Shown here in pieces: positions 1 through 7,979 of a stretch of DNA of 36,221 bases (position 1 is its first letter; each line of letters opens with the position of its first letter). The notes beneath the pieces were generated by a model. The model searched no databases. It was not told where the DNA came from and saw only the letters and a program-made list of their open reading frames with translations. The translations under genes and the position numbers were made by a program. Source of the DNA: Saprospiraceae bacterium (lineage in GTDB: Bacteria > Bacteroidota > Bacteroidia > Chitinophagales > Saprospiraceae); the NCBI GenBank assembly GCA_021299835.1, contig JAJTER010000022.1:1-36221 (forward strand), in the 5' to 3' direction.

Positions 1-1
1 T

Positions 2-244
2 TCCGATTTAAATGCGGAACAAGCTATGGTTAGGGATCAAACCCATGACAAAATCAAGGATTTACTTGATTTATTACCAGAAGAACAACGGGAGGTGGTT
101 ATACTGCGACACTACGCTGACATGAGCTTCAAGGAAATTTCAAAACTTACCCGGGTAAGTATAAATACAGCTTTGGGTAGAATGAGGTATGCTTTAATCA
201 ATATTCGTAAAATTATAGAAGAAAAGGAGTTAGTCCTGGTCTAA
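2..244 (+). CDS. RNA polymerase sigma-70 family factor, C-terminal part (5'-truncated by window edge)
   Basis: The reading frame is open from base 2, so the gene begins before the window and the ATG at 26 is probably internal. The visible 80 residues hold a sigma region 4 helix-turn-helix: LPEEQREVVILRHY, then FKEISKLTRVSINTALGRMRYAL, ending in a basic helix. This is the part that binds the -35/-33 promoter element. The fragment resembles ECF-type sigma factors, but regions 2 and 3 are not visible, so subgroup and any anti-sigma partner cannot be assigned. A strong intrinsic terminator follows 10 nt after the stop, so the gene ends its transcript and is not linked to the leftward hemB cluster. 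Confidence 0.85.
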   Translation, partial: SDLNAEQAMVRDQTHDKIKDLLDLLPEEQREVVILRHYADMSFKEISKLTRVSINTALGRMRYALINIRKIIEEKELVLV

Positions 245-254
245 AAATACAAAA

Positions 255-289
255 CGGGGCAACTTAAATAGTTGCTCCGTTTTTTTTTT
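255..289 (+). terminator. Rho-independent terminator of the sigma-factor gene
   Basis: A 10-bp stem (CGGGGCAACT / AGTTGCTCCG, one G-U pair) with a 5-nt loop is followed by ten T residues at 280-289. It lies directly after the sigma-factor stop. Confidence 0.9.
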
Positions 290-396
290 GCCAATGAAAG
301 TCCTAAATAAAAGGTCTTCTGGGCATTTATATTTATACTGAGCTCAAAGAATTATTTTTTCCTTTTACCGCTACATTTCAGAAATTAACGTAATTA

Positions 397-1374
397 TTAC
401 TTCAATAGAGCTACGCACTCCGCATATTCACGGGCAAAATAAGTGATAATAATGTCCGCACCTGCTCTTTTGATACCCATTAATGTTTCTTCAATAGCTT
501 TTTGTCTATCTAACCATCCATTTTGAGCCGCTGCTATGAGCATCGCACATTCACCGCTTACATGATAAGCCGCAATAGGTATATTGGTATTTGTTTTTAA
601 TAAATGGATGACATCAAGGTAATGAAGGGCAGGTTTTACCATAATCATATCAGCACCCTCCGAAATATCCAGGTGAGCCTCTTTTAATGCTTCCTGCAAA
701 TTGGCAGGATTCATTTGATAGGTCTTTTTATCGCCTGATTTTGGTGCCGAATCTAAGGCATCTCGAAATGGGCCGTAAAAAGCACTGGCATATTTTGCTG
801 TATAAGCCATGATGCCCGTATTGGTATATCCCTCATTGTCAAGATATTCCCTTATATATTGTATTCTACCGTCCATCATGTCTGACGGGCCAATCATATC
901 AAAACCTGCCTCCGCTTGAGCTGCAGCCATTTTTGCTAGAACGGGTAGCGTCTTATCATTTAATATTTGACCATCTTCCACCCAACCGTCATGACCGTCG
1001 ATAGAGTAGGGATCCATGGCAACATCACTAATAATGCAAGAGGAGGGAAATTTCTTTTTAATATTTCTCGCTGCTTTTAAGTAAAAGTTATCTTTAGAAT
1101 AACTATAGGTTGCACCTTTGTCTTTTAATTCTTCTGGAATGGCAGGAAAAATGAGAAATGTTTTTACCCCAACGGCCATGCAGGCACCAATTTCCTCCAG
1201 CAAAAGGTCTTCAGAAAAACGGAATATCCCCGGAAGCGATTTTATTTCCAGTTTTATATTTTCACCCGGCACTAAAAAAAGGGGTTGAATTAAGGAAGAA
1301 ACCTGAAGATAATTCTCCTGCACTAAATTCCTTAGGGTAGATGTCAAGCGATTGCGTCGTGGCCTTTGTAACAT
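397..1374 (-). CDS. hemB: Delta-aminolevulinic acid dehydratase (porphobilinogen synthase)
   Basis: Condenses two 5-aminolevulinate molecules to porphobilinogen in cytoplasmic tetrapyrrole/heme synthesis. The 325-residue length is normal. Both Schiff-base lysines are visible: K194 in YTAKYASAFYGPFRDA and K247 in MIMVKPA. The metal-site segment at 117-130 reads DVAMDPYSIDGHDG, with Asp where zinc-dependent enzymes have the Cys cluster, so this is the Mg/K-type enzyme. The conserved serine S273 is present, but the following SGE(Y/F) reads SGEC. The start ATG lies 2 nt after the yidD stop, so hemB is the last gene of a leftward run with HupE-like, DUF6702 and yidD. No terminator is evident downstream. 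Confidence 0.97.
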   Translation of the reverse strand: MLQRPRRNRLTSTLRNLVQENYLQVSSLIQPLFLVPGENIKLEIKSLPGIFRFSEDLLLEEIGACMAVGVKTFLIFPAIPEELKDKGATYSYSKDNFYLKAARNIKKKFPSSCIISDVAMDPYSIDGHDGWVEDGQILNDKTLPVLAKMAAAQAEAGFDMIGPSDMMDGRIQYIREYLDNEGYTNTGIMAYTAKYASAFYGPFRDALDSAPKSGDKKTYQMNPANLQEALKEAHLDISEGADMIMVKPALHYLDVIHLLKTNTNIPIAAYHVSGECAMLIAAAQNGWLDRQKAIEETLMGIKRAGADIIITYFAREYAECVALLK

Positions 1375-1376
1375 GA

Positions 1377-1601
1377 TTATTTGATTGATTTTTCAGGAAC
1401 AGGATCATATCCGTGTCCACCTAAGGGATGACACCGACCAATTCGTTTTAAACCCATGGATATCCCTTTACCTGGCCCCCAAATCTCAATAGCTCTTAAC
1501 ATAAAATGAGAACAGGTTGGGGTATAGGCGCATTTAGGCGGAAATAAGGGAGAAATAAACAGTTGATAAAAACGAATAGGAAGAATAAACAAGGTTTTCA
1601 T
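1377..1601 (-). CDS. yidD: Membrane protein insertion efficiency factor YidD
   Basis: Small (74 aa) YidD/DUF37 protein thought to assist YidC-dependent membrane insertion on the cytoplasmic face. The family signature is complete: FYQLFISPLFPPKCAYTPTC with conserved cysteines, SHFMLRAIEIWGPGKG, and the C-terminal RCHPLGGHGYDPVP. In many bacteria yidD sits beside rnpA/yidC; here it lies between a DUF6702 gene (9-nt gap) and hemB (2-nt gap), so translation is probably coupled with hemB. Confidence 0.95.
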   Translation of the reverse strand: MKTLFILPIRFYQLFISPLFPPKCAYTPTCSHFMLRAIEIWGPGKGISMGLKRIGRCHPLGGHGYDPVPEKSIK

Positions 1602-1610
1602 AGCAAAACA

Positions 1611-2105
1611 TTAAGGACTAAACGTAAGTAATTCTTCTGTTTTAGCATTAGCAAAAATAACAGTTCCCTCCTTTTTGTTTGGACCGATAACATGAACAAG
1701 ATTTTTTTGGTCATCAAATTCTGCTATAAGTAACGAATTTTTTATGTTAATGGTTTTAATCTTACCGGTAACAGGTATTTCAAGGTAAATCCATACCGCA
1801 CTCATATCAGACGATCCTTCTTTCCCAACGAAGGTATATGAGGTTGATTTACCGTTTATTGAAAAAGAAAGATTCTTTCTAAGGTACGATTCAATATGTT
1901 TTTCAGCCTGTGTGGATTCTCTTTCTGTGCAAATAAATAATTTAGTATGGCCCTCTTTTTTTAAGGATTCCTCTAAATCGTCGATGAATAAATGAACACT
2001 AATTTGGAGGGATTTTTCTTTTTCATTATATTCTACCATGGTTTTACTTACATGAAAAGTATGTAACAGATAGAAAAAACTACTTAGAAAAAGGAGGTAT
2101 GGCAT
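1611..2105 (-). CDS. DUF6702 family protein, exported
   Basis: A 164-residue protein with an N-terminal hydrophobic segment (residues 1-16) that reads as a signal peptide. It is followed by the pattern typical of Bacteroidota DUF6702 proteins: HTFHVSKTMVEYNEKEKSLQ near the start, then FIDDLEESL. No catalytic motif is evident and the biochemical function is unknown. It starts 14 nt after the HupE/UreJ-like gene, a pairing I recall from other Bacteroidota, so the two may work together at the envelope. The family call comes from remembered sequence pattern only. Confidence 0.8.
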   Translation of the reverse strand: MPYLLFLSSFFYLLHTFHVSKTMVEYNEKEKSLQISVHLFIDDLEESLKKEGHTKLFICTERESTQAEKHIESYLRKNLSFSINGKSTSYTFVGKEGSSDMSAVWIYLEIPVTGKIKTINIKNSLLIAEFDDQKNLVHVIGPNKKEGTVIFANAKTEELLTFSP

Positions 2106-2119
2106 ATCGTAGGCTTAAA

Positions 2120-2728
2120 TTAAAAGGGCATTCTTTCTATCATCAACAAAAAAGCAATGCCTGCAGCGGCACCTGAAATGAAAATATTCCATGAACGATT
2201 GTTCAATTTGAACAATACATGGATGAGATAAGAAATAGTTAAAATAAATCCGACAATGATTAACTGTCCAACTTCAACGCCAATATTAAAGGAAAAAAGT
2301 TGGGGAATCAAATCATTTTCCTGGGAAGGCATAGTTAATTGCCTGAAAAAATTTGAGAATCCCAGTCCGTGAACGAGTCCGAAAAAGAGAGCAATGATAT
2401 ATTTGAAAAGCATAGGTTTTGAAAACCCTTTCTTTTCATTACTGGCCATCGCTGCCGGATGAGTATTGGAAATGGCAGTTATAAAAATAGTAACTGGTAT
2501 TAAAAACTCAATCGTATCTGCTGAAATATTTAACACATTTAGCGCTGCCAAAGCGAGCGTTAAAGAATGACCAATGGTAAAAGCAGTAACGATAATAGCT
2601 ACTTTTTTCCAGGAAGTCCAGGTGTAAACGGCACAAAGAGCTACTAAAAAGAGAATATGATCATACCCAGCCAAATCGGAGATATGTTCGAAGCCAAGAA
2701 AGAAATAGGTGGAAAAAATGCCATTCAT
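2120..2728 (-). CDS. HupE/UreJ-like integral membrane protein
   Basis: A 202-residue membrane protein with about six hydrophobic segments and family-typical charged or histidine residues inside them: GYDHILFLVALC near the N terminus, FTIGHSLTLALAAL, FGLVHGLGFSNFF, and NIGVEVGQL. These match the HupE/UreJ_2 family; some relatives of HupE/UreJ carry nickel or cobalt, but for this Bacteroidota subgroup the substrate is not established. It is the first gene of the leftward run to hemB. No hydrogenase or urease gene is in the window. Its start lies only 13 nt beyond the ahcY terminator hairpin, leaving little room for a separate promoter. Confidence 0.8.
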   Translation of the reverse strand: MNGIFSTYFFLGFEHISDLAGYDHILFLVALCAVYTWTSWKKVAIIVTAFTIGHSLTLALAALNVLNISADTIEFLIPVTIFITAISNTHPAAMASNEKKGFSKPMLFKYIIALFFGLVHGLGFSNFFRQLTMPSQENDLIPQLFSFNIGVEVGQLIIVGFILTISYLIHVLFKLNNRSWNIFISGAAAGIAFLLMIERMPF

Positions 2729-2741
2729 TTTATAAAAAGTT

Positions 2742-2778
2742 AAAAAGGCCGGTAAAATTAACTTACCGGCCTTTTTTT
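2742..2778 (-). terminator. Terminator of ahcY, symmetric A/T tracts
   Basis: The stem AAGGCCGGTAA / TTACCGGCCTT around a short loop is flanked by A5 on the left and T7 on the right, so on the minus strand it ends in a U-tract. It begins 5 nt after the ahcY stop and ends 13 nt before the HupE-like start codon. Confidence 0.85.
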
Positions 2779-2782
2779 AAAA

Positions 2783-4096
2783 TTAATAACGATAATATTC
2801 AGGTTTAAATGGACCCGTTACTTCTACGCCGATGTAGTCAGCCTGGTCTTTAGAAAGCGTTTCTAATTCAACGCCTATTTTCGCTAAATGTAATCTTGCT
2901 ACTTCTTCATCAAGAAGTTTAGGTAACATATAGACTTTATTTTCATATTTACCAGGATTGTTGAAAAGCTCAATCTGGGCAAGGGTCTGATTTGTAAATG
3001 AATTTGACATTACGAAAGAAGGATGGCCGGTAGCACAACCTAAATTCACTAATCTACCCTCAGCAAGAAGGATAATATCCTTACCTTTTAACGTATATTT
3101 ATCAACTTGAGGCTTGATATTCATTTTGACAGCATTTGATTGGCTATTTAACCAGGCAACGTCAATTTCATTATCAAAATGACCAATATTACAAAGGATC
3201 GTTTTGTCCTTCATCATATAAAAATGCGCCTCTTTGATAATCGCACTATTTCCTGTCGCAGTTACCACGATATCTGCGCGCGGAATAGCCTTAGCCATCG
3301 TAGTTACTTCGTAACCGTCCATAGCAGCTTGTAACGCACAAATTGGATCTATTTCAGTAACAATAACCCGGCATCCTGCGCCTGATAAACTCGCTGCTGA
3401 ACCTTTTCCTACGTCACCATAACCAGCGACAACAGCGACTTTTCCAGCCATCATGATATCGGTAGCTCTTCGAATGGCGTCAACCAAAGATTCCTTACAA
3501 CCGTATTTGTTATCAAATTTCGATTTAGTAACGGAATCATTTACGTTGATAGCGGGTACAGGAAGAGTACCTTTTGCCACTCTTTCGTATAGACGGTGCA
3601 CGCCTGTAGTTGTTTCCTCTGAAATACCTTTAAGTTCTTTAACCATTTCAGGATACTTATCCAACACGATATTGGTTAAATCACCTCCATCGTCCAAGAT
3701 CATATTCAGGTGTTTGCCGTCTTTGAACGACCTAAGGGTTTGTTCAACACACCACCAATATTCTTCTTCGTTCATACCCTTCCAGGCATACACAGGAATA
3801 CCCGCTGCAGCAATAGCGGCGGCGGCATGGTCTTGTGTAGAAAAAATATTACAAGAAGACCAGGTAACCTCAGCACCTAAAGCAACTAAAGTTTCAATTA
3901 AAACCGCTGTTTGAATAGTCATGTGCAAACAGCCAGCAATTCTGGCGTCCTTTAGTGGTTTTGACTCGCCATATTTCTCACGAAGTGCCATCAAACCTGG
4001 CATTTCAGCCTCCGCCAACTCTATTTCTTTTCTGCCGTAATCGGCTAAAGCAATGTCTTTAACCTTGTAGGTTAAGGTACCTATCGCTGTACTCAT
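2783..4096 (-). CDS. ahcY: Adenosylhomocysteinase (S-adenosylhomocysteine hydrolase)
   Basis: Reversibly hydrolyses S-adenosylhomocysteine to adenosine and homocysteine, clearing the product of SAM-dependent methylation; cytoplasmic, NAD-dependent. All hallmarks are present in 437 residues: [16 protein letters not shown] (55-70), the substrate-site region [15 protein letters not shown] (80-94), [11 protein letters not shown] (186-196), the NAD-binding glycine loop GYGDVGKG (225-232), and the C-terminal PFKPEYYRY tail that closes over the neighbouring subunit's cofactor. It appears monocistronic, with its own -7-like promoter element upstream and a terminator immediately downstream. Confidence 0.98.
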   Translation of the reverse strand: MSTAIGTLTYKVKDIALADYGRKEIELAEAEMPGLMALREKYGESKPLKDARIAGCLHMTIQTAVLIETLVALGAEVTWSSCNIFSTQDHAAAAIAAAGIPVYAWKGMNEEEYWWCVEQTLRSFKDGKHLNMILDDGGDLTNIVLDKYPEMVKELKGISEETTTGVHRLYERVAKGTLPVPAINVNDSVTKSKFDNKYGCKESLVDAIRRATDIMMAGKVAVVAGYGDVGKGSAASLSGAGCRVIVTEIDPICALQAAMDGYEVTTMAKAIPRADIVVTATGNSAIIKEAHFYMMKDKTILCNIGHFDNEIDVAWLNSQSNAVKMNIKPQVDKYTLKGKDIILLAEGRLVNLGCATGHPSFVMSNSFTNQTLAQIELFNNPGKYENKVYMLPKLLDEEVARLHLAKIGVELETLSKDQADYIGVEVTGPFKPEYYRY

Positions 4097-4143
4097 TTTA
4101 ATTATTTTTAAGGTATGTTTAATTATAGCAAATAAAAACGGTG

Positions 4144-4151
4144 CAAATCTA
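4144..4151 (-). promoter_or_regulatory. Putative -7 element of ahcY
   Basis: On the minus strand this reads TAGATTTG, a full match to the Bacteroidota TAnnTTTG element, about 48 nt before the ahcY ATG. No TTG is seen at a proper distance upstream, so the call rests on position and one element. Confidence 0.4.
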
Positions 4152-4198
4152 CAAATTAAATAAATTTCAGAGGGGAAAAGTTGTAGATAAAAGTATTG

Positions 4199-4609
4199 TT
4201 ATTCGGGTAAACCTGGAAAATCTTCTTTTAGGGACAATACAAATCGCGACGCAGCGGCAGGATTGGTAGCCAGTGGAATATTATGAACATCACATAAACG
4301 CATGAGCATGCTGACATCTACTTCGTGAGGGTGTTTACCGAGAGGGTCTCGAAAAAATATAATCATATCGACATTCCCTTCTACCATTCTACTGGCAATC
4401 TGGGCATCTCCGCCTAATGGACCGCTGAGCATTCTTTCCACATCGAGCCCGGCTTTTTCTAAATAAGACCCTGTCGTTCCCGTGGCAATTAAATGAATAT
4501 TTCTTTCCCGAAAAAAAGCGATATGATCGCGAACAAATCCTACCATATCCACTTTTTTAGTGTCATGAGCAATAATAGCTATAGTAAATGTGGTTTTGTT
4601 GGTAATCAT
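4199..4609 (-). CDS. mgsA: Methylglyoxal synthase
   Basis: Converts dihydroxyacetone phosphate to methylglyoxal and phosphate, a bypass that relieves phosphosugar stress. The ATG at 4609 gives 136 residues; a TTG two codons earlier is less likely. Family motifs: IAHDTKK near the N terminus (phosphate/substrate contact), ATGTTGSYL, SGPLGGDAQI with the catalytic Asp (residue 68), FFRDP, and the histidine at about residue 95 (KHPHEVD). Length and motifs are standard. It stands alone between ahcY (leftward, about 100 nt away) and the divergent DUF2911 gene. Confidence 0.96.
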   Translation of the reverse strand: MITNKTTFTIAIIAHDTKKVDMVGFVRDHIAFFRERNIHLIATGTTGSYLEKAGLDVERMLSGPLGGDAQIASRMVEGNVDMIIFFRDPLGKHPHEVDVSMLMRLCDVHNIPLATNPAAASRFVLSLKEDFPGLPE

Positions 4610-4662
4610 GTTCAAAATTTAACCTTTGAAAAATTAATAGTGCAATACTACCTTTAATGTGT

Positions 4663-4670
4663 TAATTTTG
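4663..4670 (+). promoter_or_regulatory. Putative -7 element of the DUF2911 gene
   Basis: TAATTTTG matches TAnnTTTG and lies 36 nt before the ATG at 4707, in the divergent spacer with mgsA. No clear TTG partner. Confidence 0.4.
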
Positions 4671-4706
4671 CAAAAAAATCTGTAAATCTTTAAAGAAAAC
4701 CAAGTT

Positions 4707-5555
4707 ATGAGTAAGAATTTCTTAGTAAAATGTGTGGTTTGTCTGTCAGTATTGGTTTATACCAACACTTTAGACGCTCAAATCGTTTCTCCGTCGGCTA
4801 GTGTAACGACTGAATTAAAAACAAAAGTGGGTTTAACGGACGTTACCATTCTTTATTCTCGTCCTTCGATGAAAGGAAGAGGCATCTTTGGTAAGGAAGT
4901 TGTTCCTTTTGGCGCAACCTGGCGTACTGGTGCTAATTCAGTTACAAAATTAAGTTTCAGTGAAGATGTAAAATTAGGTGGTGCAGAGGTTAAGAAAGGG
5001 GATTATGCCCTTCTTACTGTTCCTAATGCAGCAGAATGGAAAGTAATGGTTTACAAATATGAAACATCTAACTGGGCCAGTTATGTGGAGAAAACTCCAG
5101 CTGTTTCTTTCTCAGCGGCAACTAAGTCATTGGGAGAAAATGTAGAATCATTTACTATGGACGTAAATAATTATACCAACGAAAGTGCAACGATTGATAT
5201 CAGCTGGGAAAAAACAAAAGTGAGCTTGCCTCTTACTGTAAATACTGATGCCAAAGTAATGGCTTCTATTGACAAAGTAATGGCGGGACCTTCTGGTGCG
5301 GATCTTTATGCTGCTGGTGCTTATTACCATGATGCAAAAAAAGACTTGAATAAAGCCTTAGAATGGGTGCAAAAAGCCAATGCTTTAAATCCTCAATATT
5401 GGACATTGCGCAAAGAATCTTTAATTTTAGCTGACTTAAATAGAAAGGCTGAGGCTATCGCTGTGGCGACGAAGTCTCTCGAATTAGCTAAAAAAGCTGC
5501 AAATGATGACTATATTCGTATGAATGAAGCTTCAATTGCCGCTTGGAAAAAGTAA
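4707..5555 (+). CDS. DUF2911 domain protein with C-terminal TPR-like region, exported
   Basis: A 282-residue protein with a signal peptide (residues 1 to about 24, ending near LDAQ). Residues about 28-170 match DUF2911, common in Bacteroidota: the core ILYSRPSMKGRGIFG, then VPFGATWRTGANSVTKLSF, and KKGDYALLTVP. The C-terminal third (about 195-282) is helical with a TPR-like pattern (DLNKALEWVQKANALNP). No enzymatic function is known for DUF2911; the location is periplasm or outer membrane. The gene is monocistronic, with a perfect hairpin terminator right after the stop. It overlaps by 24 nt the 3' end of the convergent SDR gene. Confidence 0.88.
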   Translation: MSKNFLVKCVVCLSVLVYTNTLDAQIVSPSASVTTELKTKVGLTDVTILYSRPSMKGRGIFGKEVVPFGATWRTGANSVTKLSFSEDVKLGGAEVKKGDYALLTVPNAAEWKVMVYKYETSNWASYVEKTPAVSFSAATKSLGENVESFTMDVNNYTNESATIDISWEKTKVSLPLTVNTDAKVMASIDKVMAGPSGADLYAAGAYYHDAKKDLNKALEWVQKANALNPQYWTLRKESLILADLNRKAEAIAVATKSLELAKKAANDDYIRMNEASIAAWKK

Positions 5556-6362
5556 TGGATCGGGATATACGAAAGTATATCCCGTTTTCTTTTTTATTTT
5601 TTCGTTACTTACATACCTTTCAGGCTCATTTCCCCAAATAAAATTAGCCTCCTTAACACCTACCTGCCGGGCTCTCTGAGGGTAAAAAACGCCCCTTACC
5701 GGATGTTCATCTGCGCAAATATTAAAAGTCCCTTCAGGGGTATCTTTCAAAATAATGTGCTTCATTATATTAAGCACATCAAGTTGATGAACTAAATTAA
5801 CGGAGATTTCTCCTCCGGGAATATCTTTCTTGTCTTTAAAAAAGTATCCTGGTTCTCTTCCCGGGCCTACTAAACCGCCTAGTCTTAATACATAAACGGC
5901 GTAGTCTCCCGTCTTTTCATTTATTAGTCGTTCTGCCTGCGCTAAAGTTTCTTCCGAAGGGGTTTGAGGTTGTATGGCAGTTTCTTCTGTTAAAACGCCT
6001 TTAGCACGGCCATAAACACTGGTGGAACTGGTGAAAAGTATTTTTTTTAAATGGACTAAGTGATTAGTCTGGTGTATGATTCTTTCTATTATGTGAATGT
6101 AAACGTGCAATGGAGCCTGTTTGCCCAGCGTGGGTGGTAAGGTGATAACTAAAATTTCCGTTTGCCACGGTATTTGAATGTCCGTTTTTGATGCATCATC
6201 AGTGAAAATCATTTTATTACATAGAATCCTTTCCGCAGTCAATAACTCTATTTTTTTCTCCCTTGTGGTCGTTCCAAATACCTGGCAATCTGCTTGAACT
6301 AATAATCTGGCAAGGGGTAAACCTAACCAGCCCGTCCCAATAATAGATACAAATGGAAACAT
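5532..6362 (-). CDS. NAD(P)-dependent epimerase/reductase of the SDR superfamily (YeeZ-like)
   Basis: A 276-residue Rossmann-fold protein. The nucleotide-binding loop GTGWLG is at residues 9-14, followed by LPLARLLV and the NADP-type stretch GTTTREKK. The mid-protein segment TSSTSVYG and a later LRLGGLVGPGR match the extended SDR / YeeZ-like group often annotated as NAD(P)-dependent epimerases; the substrate is unknown. It starts 9 nt after the lipoprotein gene and probably shares its transcript. Its last 15 codons contain the complement of the DUF2911 terminator hairpin and encode TGYTFVYPDPLL, a C-terminal motif that looks conserved in the family, so the overlap seems genuine rather than a missed stop. 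Confidence 0.88.
   Translation of the reverse strand: MFPFVSIIGTGWLGLPLARLLVQADCQVFGTTTREKKIELLTAERILCNKMIFTDDASKTDIQIPWQTEILVITLPPTLGKQAPLHVYIHIIERIIHQTNHLVHLKKILFTSSTSVYGRAKGVLTEETAIQPQTPSEETLAQAERLINEKTGDYAVYVLRLGGLVGPGREPGYFFKDKKDIPGGEISVNLVHQLDVLNIMKHIILKDTPEGTFNICADEHPVRGVFYPQRARQVGVKEANFIWGNEPERYVSNEKIKKKTGYTFVYPDPLLFPSGN
5561..5600 (+). terminator. Terminator of the DUF2911 gene, inside the convergent SDR gene
   Basis: A perfect 10-bp stem CGGGATATAC / GTATATCCCG closed by a GAAA tetraloop and followed by a T-rich run starts 5 nt after the DUF2911 stop. All of it is also coding sequence of the leftward SDR gene. Confidence 0.9.
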
Positions 6363-6371
6363 GCTGTTGTT

Positions 6372-7886
6372 TTATTTTATCTGTTCGAAACAGCCTATGT
6401 CAGGATTAGCACTATCTCTGTTTTTATTTAAAAGATCAATTAAAATAGGGTAGGGTTTGAGAAGAGGAAGGCCTTTATTGGCCGCAACGGACAGTGAGTC
6501 TAAGGTATAATCGTCTTCTGAGGGATTTTTAAACACTTTACTTTGTATGCTTCCGTTGATACAATTTTTACATTGGTCAGTAAGGAAATTTGAAAATTGT
6601 TTATTTTGTCCTGTTAATAAATCTTTTACCCTAACTAAGCAATTTTCAAATGAAATATTAAAAAGGGCTTTATTTTGACCATTCGAAATATCTGATAAAT
6701 TTATTTCATCCTGATCGGAACCATAGAAAATACTATTTCTGAAAGTAGCATTTAGCCTGTATTGGCTTCTACGTTGACAGGTAATTGGGTCATCGTAACA
6801 AATATAATTAGTCATTCCCAAGGCAGAAGAATTACTTCCATAACTAGCTATAGTGCAATAATTAAACTGGTAATCGCCCCCATTTATACATTGAACTGCA
6901 CTCCCGCCATTATTATAAATTAAGCAGTTATCGGCTTGAATAGTAGCCCGAACACCTACTAAACCATTCGATGCCGTATTAAAAATACGTGAATTTTTCA
7001 ACGTACATTCCGCAGTAGAATCTACATATAGACCAACAATACTATTTTTTATAGTTGTATATTGAATTTTATTACCTTTTGAACCTCGCCCCAGAATAAT
7101 TCCATACCATTGTCCCGCAACATCCTGATAATCAGGTTCAAGTCTATCTCCTTGAATAACGATTGGTTTTTCGAAAGTTCCGTTCATTAATAGTTTTCCA
7201 AACGGCAAAGTATAGAGAATGCCATCATTGAACACACCAAAGGCATTGTTTTTAACAATCCCACCGTGAACATAAATGCGAGTACCCGGCGCAATATTGA
7301 GCGTGCAACTATCAATAAAAATTTCACCATACAGTACATAAGGTTTTGGGTCATTCCAGTTAATTTCTCCATTTTTACAGCTTAAAACAACGGGTACACC
7401 TTTATTAAAACGAGAGGGAAAATAATTGGCATTTTGCCCCCAGGCTTCTAAAGTAACTATTTGTTTATTGCCATTAACTTCCAAAATAAGTTCTTCGTTA
7501 AAAATAAAAGGACTGACAGAAAGAGGGGAGTTGGGATTAATGGTCACCGTAGCAAATAAATAAATACTGTCTTTCGGGTAAATGGGAATATCTTTCAATG
7601 CCTTAGCCCCGGGAAACCCATCGACATTAATTTTAAACTTACTATTTGCCCCAGCCGCTAAATACAGTGAGCTGATATTGATAGCTTGATTTGATGGATT
7701 GTAAATCTTTAAAATTCTGGTGGAGGATCCAATTTGGGTAAAAACGGTATCAAAGCGAAGGGTATCGGAGGAAAAAGTAACTTTATCCGTCGGTGAAGTG
7801 GTAAATACCCACTCCTTTTGACAAGAAATTAGTAAGAGAAGGGAAATATAGATGGTTAAGCCTAAAAGTAGGCGATAGATGTGCAT
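6372..7886 (-). CDS. Lipoprotein with right-handed beta-helix region
   Basis: A 504-residue protein with a lipoprotein signal (hydrophobic stretch, lipobox LISC, lipidated Cys22) followed by QKEW. An Ig/choice-of-anchor-like N-terminal part (about 30-150) precedes a region (about 190-400) with many short strand-turn repeats rich in Asn and Gly (NSIVGLYVDST, NTASNGLVGV, YNNGGSAVQC), the pattern of parallel beta-helix proteins. It ends in PDIGCFEQ, close to the DIGxFE ending common in Bacteroidota beta-helix surface proteins. No polysaccharide-lyase catalytic motif is clear, so binding, structural or enzymatic roles all remain possible. It leads the SDR gene (9-nt gap). Confidence 0.8.
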   Translation of the reverse strand: MHIYRLLLGLTIYISLLLLISCQKEWVFTTSPTDKVTFSSDTLRFDTVFTQIGSSTRILKIYNPSNQAINISSLYLAAGANSKFKINVDGFPGAKALKDIPIYPKDSIYLFATVTINPNSPLSVSPFIFNEELILEVNGNKQIVTLEAWGQNANYFPSRFNKGVPVVLSCKNGEINWNDPKPYVLYGEIFIDSCTLNIAPGTRIYVHGGIVKNNAFGVFNDGILYTLPFGKLLMNGTFEKPIVIQGDRLEPDYQDVAGQWYGIILGRGSKGNKIQYTTIKNSIVGLYVDSTAECTLKNSRIFNTASNGLVGVRATIQADNCLIYNNGGSAVQCINGGDYQFNYCTIASYGSNSSALGMTNYICYDDPITCQRRSQYRLNATFRNSIFYGSDQDEINLSDISNGQNKALFNISFENCLVRVKDLLTGQNKQFSNFLTDQCKNCINGSIQSKVFKNPSEDDYTLDSLSVAANKGLPLLKPYPILIDLLNKNRDSANPDIGCFEQIK

Positions 7887-7903
7887 GATTCCTGTTTAGA
7901 TTG

Positions 7904-7911
7904 CAAATATA
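7904..7911 (-). promoter_or_regulatory. Putative -7 element of the beta-helix lipoprotein gene
   Basis: The minus strand reads TATATTTG, a full TAnnTTTG match 18 nt before the ATG at 7886, implying a very short leader. No good TTG partner. Confidence 0.4.
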
Positions 7912-7979
7912 ATGGAAGATGAATTTAGTATCGCTTATATTTTTAGATTTACATTATTTCTTTATCATTTATTCAGGTT

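Noticed and set aside
3453..3914. 153-codon plus-strand frame inside ahcY
   Set aside because: Fully antisense to conserved ahcY motifs, with no start context or family similarity.
4097..4198. SAH/SAM riboswitch upstream of ahcY
   Set aside because: The 102-nt spacer is very AT-rich and holds no conserved helices of a SAH or SAM riboswitch that I can see.
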